Origin: Bdellovibrionales bacterium CG12_big_fil_rev_8_21_14_0_65_38_15
Lineage (GTDB): Bacteria; Bdellovibrionota; Bacteriovoracia; Bacteriovoracales; Bacteriovoracaceae
Assembly (NCBI GenBank): GCA_002787775.1
Contig: PCUW01000002.1
Span: 1-64,000, forward strand
DNA: 64,000 nt
Reading direction: 5' to 3'
Shown: positions 60,214 through 64,000 of the stretch, piece by piece
Layout: each line of letters opens with the position of its first letter
How positions within the stretch are numbered: position 1 is the stretch's first letter
Notes under the pieces: generated by a model
The model's input: only the letters and a program-made list of their open reading frames with translations
Told to the model about the DNA's origin: nothing
Databases searched by the model: none
Translations under genes and position numbers: made by a program

Positions 60214-61476
60214 TCAGTGTCTCGATCCTGGTATTTCAAATTTCTTCTTAGCTTCAGCTAAAACTTCTAAAACCTTAGCAAGTTCTTCTTTTTTATGGCT
60301 GGCCATATAGCTAGTACGGATTAAGGCTTCACCTTGAGGAACTGCTGGTGGAAGAACTGGAGTTGCAAAGATACCTTTTTCTTTAAGGAACTGAGTCACT
60401 TGAAGAGATTTAATCTCATCGCCAATAAAGATTGGAATAATTGGAGTTTGAGAACCGTAAGTGTAAAAACCAATTGTCTCAAAACCTTCACGCATCATCT
60501 TTACGTTACTCCACAATCTTTCATGTAGAGGCTCATCAGACAAAATAACATCAAGGCAGCCATCAACTGTAGCAACAGCAGATGGTGGCATCGCTGCACT
60601 AAACATAAATGAGCGAGCAGAGTGTTTTACGTAATCGATAACTTCAGCATTACCAGATAAAACACCACCGATAGTGGCAAAACTTTTTGAGAAAGTTCCC
60701 ATATTGAAATCGACATCTTTAGTCATTCCAAAATGGTTCATTGTACCGCGACCTTTATCGCCCATGACGCCGATACCGTGAGCATCGTCGACATAAACGA
60801 GGACGTTATGCTTTTTAGCAAGTTCAATCACTCCTGGAAGATTCATTAATTTTCCAGTCATCGAGAAGACGCCATCAGCAACAATAATCATACGATTGAA
60901 GCGATGTTTATTAGAAACGATCTGATCCTCAAGTGAGGCCATATCATTATGCTTATATTTAAAAACAGTTCCTAGCGCCAAACGACCAGAGTCGATAATT
61001 GAAGCATGATTTTCACTGTCAAAAAGCATGCAGTCGCGTGGACCGCATAGAGCCGAAAGTGATCCTAGATTGGTTTGCATTCCAGTTGAAAAAATAAGAG
61101 TTTTCTCATGGCCTAAATATTTAGCAAGACGTTCTTCAAGGGCTTCATGAATGGCTAAGTTACCATTAAGAAATCTTGAGCCAGTACAGCCTGTGCCGTA
61201 TTTTTCTACCGCTTTAATAGTCTTTTCGACGACATGGGGATGGTGAGTAAGTCCTAGATAATTATTTGAGCCAACCATAATTTGGTCTTGGCCATCAACT
61301 TTAACTACTGTGCCTTCAGAAGACTCAATCGACCTAAAAAAAGGAAATAGATTTTGCGCCTTAAGAAATTTGGTCTTTTCAACTATCTTGTTGTCAGAGA
61401 AGGACATGACACCATCGCTTGTGTAAGTATAAAAAAAGTCTCTATGTGTCATACCTGAGTGAATAACTTGAGTCAA
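60214..61476 (-). CDS. spt: Alpha-oxoamine synthase, candidate serine palmitoyltransferase
   Basis: The 420-residue PLP enzyme has GSNNYLGLTHHPHV, GTGCTGSRFLNGNLAIHEAL, LVYVDDAHGIGVMG and the PLP lysine in GTFSKSFATIGG, all typical of the KBL/BioF/SPT family. Its partners (GNAT-type ceramide synthase, epimerase-like reductase, FA2H-like hydroxylase) point to serine palmitoyltransferase, which joins serine and palmitoyl-CoA, rather than biotin or threonine enzymes. An N-terminal extension of about 40 residues is present. Confidence 0.8.
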   Translation of the reverse strand: MTQVIHSGMTHRDFFYTYTSDGVMSFSDNKIVEKTKFLKAQNLFPFFRSIESSEGTVVKVDGQDQIMVGSNNYLGLTHHPHVVEKTIKAVEKYGTGCTGSRFLNGNLAIHEALEERLAKYLGHEKTLIFSTGMQTNLGSLSALCGPRDCMLFDSENHASIIDSGRLALGTVFKYKHNDMASLEDQIVSNKHRFNRMIIVADGVFSMTGKLMNLPGVIELAKKHNVLVYVDDAHGIGVMGDKGRGTMNHFGMTKDVDFNMGTFSKSFATIGGVLSGNAEVIDYVKHSARSFMFSAAMPPSAVATVDGCLDVILSDEPLHERLWSNVKMMREGFETIGFYTYGSQTPIIPIFIGDEIKSLQVTQFLKEKGIFATPVLPPAVPQGEALIRTSYMASHKKEELAKVLEVLAEAKKKFEIPGSRH

Positions 61477-61524
61477 TTGGATTTCAGCTATTTGCGCTAG
61501 CTGTGAAAAGATTATCTAATAAAA

Positions 61525-62262
61525 TTAGCTTTGTTTGGCCTTTCTTTCGGCCAATTTCTTACGGACTTCCTCGCCCCTGGCTTCAGAATTCACCTGGCGG
61601 TAAAGATCTTCTTCGATTTGAGGCTTAAGGTCGACAAAGGCGATTCCCACCTTTTTATGCGGTTCTTTAACCTCGGCATCCCAAAGTCCAGCAATACGAG
61701 CTTTATTGATCTCAAAACGCTTACCACAAAAGAGCAGAGCACAGCCCTCATGAAGATCATCTTTTTCAAAGATAGCCGCCTCTTCAGTTGGAACGATGAA
61801 GCTCACTCCGCCAGCTGAGATATCTTGGCATTTATAAACAATTTCACCGATTTTGAATTGAATCTTAATATAGCTTGAGGCCATCAAACGATAGTTGGTT
61901 CGCTGTTGACCACGATAGATATCATTGATCAGCGGCAGAACATAAACTTTTTCTTCTTTATCGTACTCAAGAATACTATAGGTAAAATAATGGTATTTCC
62001 CTACAGTCATCTTTAGAAAAACTTCTTTATTTAAGAGGGGAGAGAGTTTTAAAAGTGATAAAAGCTTAGCCGTAGATTTTAGAATGAGTCTGCCATTTTC
62101 CTCATCGTAATCGTGTGCCTCAAAGTCCTCAACCGTGTCTTCGCTTTTACCTTGCTTCCAAAGTTGAACTAAACCTTTATCTTCAGTGTGATCTAGAGCA
62201 ACACTTTTAAGCTCATCTTTATCGATGATCATAAAATAATGTTTTTTATTGTGGTCGGCCAA
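61525..62262 (-). CDS. PilZ-domain protein
   Basis: The 245-residue protein has a C-terminal PilZ domain: RGQQRTNYR (RxxxR), then CQDISAGGVSF (DxSxGG), the two parts that bind cyclic-di-GMP. The N-terminal half resembles a YcgR-N-like beta domain. It may link c-di-GMP levels to motility or predation-type attachment. It lies 48 bases upstream of the spt gene in the same direction and could share its transcript. Confidence 0.8.
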   Translation of the reverse strand: MADHNKKHYFMIIDKDELKSVALDHTEDKGLVQLWKQGKSEDTVEDFEAHDYDEENGRLILKSTAKLLSLLKLSPLLNKEVFLKMTVGKYHYFTYSILEYDKEEKVYVLPLINDIYRGQQRTNYRLMASSYIKIQFKIGEIVYKCQDISAGGVSFIVPTEEAAIFEKDDLHEGCALLFCGKRFEINKARIAGLWDAEVKEPHKKVGIAFVDLKPQIEEDLYRQVNSEARGEEVRKKLAERKAKQS

Positions 62263-62411
62263 AGAACGTAATCCTCTTTATCTTTTCTACTATTCTACGT
62301 GATTTCAAGAATTTCGAAAGTATTAGATGCATCATGCCGCAGACTTTTTGGGGCTAAGCGTGTAACAATACCATGTAGTTAAATATATGTACGCAGATTC
62401 CTGGAGATGTC

Positions 62412-64000
62412 ATGAAAGCTGAACAACCAAAGATGATTAACTTAAAAGATTATAGCCCCGCAAATTACACAATTAGCGATGTTCATCTTACTTTTGAGCT
62501 TCATGATACTAAGACCAAGGTTACGGCAACATCTAGGCTTCTTCAAAATAAAGGTCAGGAAAATACACTGATTTTAAACGGAGAGAATCTGACTTTAGAA
62601 TCTGTCTCGATCGATGGACGCAAATTATCAAGCGATGAATATCAACTCAATGATGAATTTCTGACCATTCCACAAACGCCAGCCGCTTTCACTCTTGAGA
62701 TCGTTAATTTTAATAACCCGCAAGAAAATAAGGCTTTGGATGGGCTTTATAAATCGGGCAGCATGTTTTGCACTCAAAATGAACCTGAAGGCTTTAGAAG
62801 AATAACTTATTTTCTAGATCGTCCAGACGTCTTGGCAAAGTACACAACTAAAATCATCGCTAATAAAAAGGAATATCCTGTTCTTTTATCAAACGGAAAT
62901 CTTGTTGGTTCAGGCGAGTTAGCCGATGGTCTTCATTTTTGTGAATGGGAAGATCCATTTCCTAAGCCAAGTTATCTCTATGCTTTAGTCGCAGGGGACT
63001 TGGGGATGATTCAAGATTCGTTTACGACTAGGTCTAATCGTAAAATTGATCTTAGAATTTATTGCGATAAAGGCAACGAAGAAAAATGTCATCACGCTAT
63101 GGAGTCACTAAAAAACTCAATGAAGTGGGACGAAGAGCGCTTTGGCCTTGAGTATGATCTCGATATCTATATGATTGTTGCCGTAGATTCATTCAATATG
63201 GGTGCTATGGAGAATAAAGGCTTAAATATTTTTAACAGTGCCTATGTTTTAGCTAAACCTGAAACTGCCACTGATGATAACTTTCTTGGCATTGAAAGTG
63301 TTGTTGGTCATGAATACTTCCATAACTGGACCGGAAATAGAGTCACTTGCCGTGATTGGTTCCAACTAACTCTTAAGGAAGGTCTAACTGTCTTTAGAGA
63401 TCAAGAATTCTCTGGGGATTTAAACTCGAAAGCCGTTCAACGTATTAGTGATGTTGCTAGACTTAGACAGGCACAGTTTCCTGAAGATGCAGGCCCTACT
63501 TCTCATCCGATTAAACCTCAGTCTTATATCGAAATTAACAATTTCTATACCGCTACAATTTATGAAAAAGGTGCGGAAGTCATTCGTATGATTCATACCT
63601 TCCTCGGTGAAGAAGGATTCCAAAAAGGGATGAAACTTTATTTTGAACGTCATGATGGTGATGCTGTAACAACTGAAGATTTTGTCGCCGCCATGAGTGA
63701 TGCTAACAAATTTGATTTTTCTCAGTTTAAGCGTTGGTACGCGCAAGCGGGAACACCAATTTTAAAAGTAGAGCAGTCTTTTGATGAGGCGAAAGGAGAG
63801 TTTACGTTAACTCTTCATCAATCATGTCCGACCACTCCTGGACAGGATCAAAAAGAGCCTTTCCATTTTCCAATCAAGATTGGATTCATTGATAAAAACG
63901 GGGCTGAGCTACCATTAAAATTAACTCACTCTGGGCACGATCAGGCATTGATTGCTAAAGGCATTATCCAAGTTAGAGATGCCAATGAGAAGTTTGTCTT
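62412..64000 (+). CDS. pepN: Aminopeptidase N, M1 family (partial)
   Basis: The frame starts at ATG 62412 behind CTGGAGATGTC and runs off the right edge after about 529 residues. It has MGAMENKGLNIFN (the GAMEN exopeptidase motif), VVGHEYFHNWTGNRVTC (HExxH zinc motif) and LKEGLTVFRDQEFSGD (third zinc ligand Glu), as in E. coli-type PepN of about 870 residues. It removes N-terminal residues from peptides in the cytoplasm. The DTKTKVTATS start also matches PepN. Confidence 0.95.
   Translation, partial: MKAEQPKMINLKDYSPANYTISDVHLTFELHDTKTKVTATSRLLQNKGQENTLILNGENLTLESVSIDGRKLSSDEYQLNDEFLTIPQTPAAFTLEIVNFNNPQENKALDGLYKSGSMFCTQNEPEGFRRITYFLDRPDVLAKYTTKIIANKKEYPVLLSNGNLVGSGELADGLHFCEWEDPFPKPSYLYALVAGDLGMIQDSFTTRSNRKIDLRIYCDKGNEEKCHHAMESLKNSMKWDEERFGLEYDLDIYMIVAVDSFNMGAMENKGLNIFNSAYVLAKPETATDDNFLGIESVVGHEYFHNWTGNRVTCRDWFQLTLKEGLTVFRDQEFSGDLNSKAVQRISDVARLRQAQFPEDAGPTSHPIKPQSYIEINNFYTATIYEKGAEVIRMIHTFLGEEGFQKGMKLYFERHDGDAVTTEDFVAAMSDANKFDFSQFKRWYAQAGTPILKVEQSFDEAKGEFTLTLHQSCPTTPGQDQKEPFHFPIKIGFIDKNGAELPLKLTHSGHDQALIAKGIIQVRDANEKFV

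Overview
The window is AT-rich, densely packed bacterial DNA: neighbouring genes often overlap by 1-40 bases, and convergent genes overlap at their 3' ends. The gene set suggests a Bdellovibrionota bacterium of the Bacteriovorax/Peredibacter type. It has a large CheA with a C-terminal receiver, sigma-54 and sigma-28 type promoters, many lipoproteins, and a ceramide (sphingolipid) pathway like that known from Bacteriovorax stolpii. This assignment is an inference; there is no rRNA or other marker gene in the window.

Positions 1-17.6 kb look like an accessory, probably conjugative, island. A minus-strand operon starts at 3487 and encodes two small proteins, a lipoprotein with a calcium-binding-type repeat, and VirB2-, VirB3- and VirB4-like parts of a type IV secretion system; VirB4 runs off the left edge. 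The operon has a recognisable -24/-12 (sigma-54) promoter with two CGGAA-N6-TTCCG palindromes about 110-140 bp upstream of the expected start. The same palindrome sits directly before a five-gene signalling operon (6685-10933): a sigma-54 activator, a DHp-like small protein, a VOC protein, a periplasmic protein and a hybrid histidine kinase. Around this lie CGNR, CoiA-like and PLD-like genes, a PIN-domain pair, a receiver-methyltransferase fusion, a Fur-family regulator and a decayed PhnA gene.

Positions 17.6-22.5 kb are a patchy segment with a diverged direct repeat flanking a secreted protein, a truncated acyltransferase, and a MocR regulator. Two envelope-sugar clusters follow. The first, at 22.7-27.6 kb, holds glycosyltransferases, a ChbG-type deacetylase and methyltransferases. 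The second, at 32.1-39.9 kb, holds a tandem nucleotidyltransferase, a class II aldolase, a HAD phosphatase, a GT-C/uridine-kinase-like fusion, a GT2 enzyme and an acyltransferase. Between them lie an OsmC-YcaO fusion, a lipoprotein and a thioredoxin-type arsenate reductase.

Positions 40-48.9 kb are a chemotaxis locus. KirBac-type channel, CheX and CheY genes diverge from cheA (split by a frameshift into two overlapping frames), cheW, a soluble twin-PAS chemoreceptor, cheB and cheR. A LysR gene, an RhlE-type helicase and an FNR-type regulator with a nearby FNR box follow.

Positions 54.4-61.5 kb form a lipid locus: an acyl desaturase, a START-like periplasmic protein, an FA2H-like hydroxylase, a PAP2 phosphatase gene with an internal stop, and a tight operon for the three ceramide enzymes (serine palmitoyltransferase, GNAT-type bacterial ceramide synthase, ceramide reductase). 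A PilZ gene and the start of pepN close the window. Five genes are broken or lack a normal start (phnA, an acyltransferase, the GT-C fusion, cheA, PAP2), so either real decay or base-level errors in the assembly should be kept in mind.
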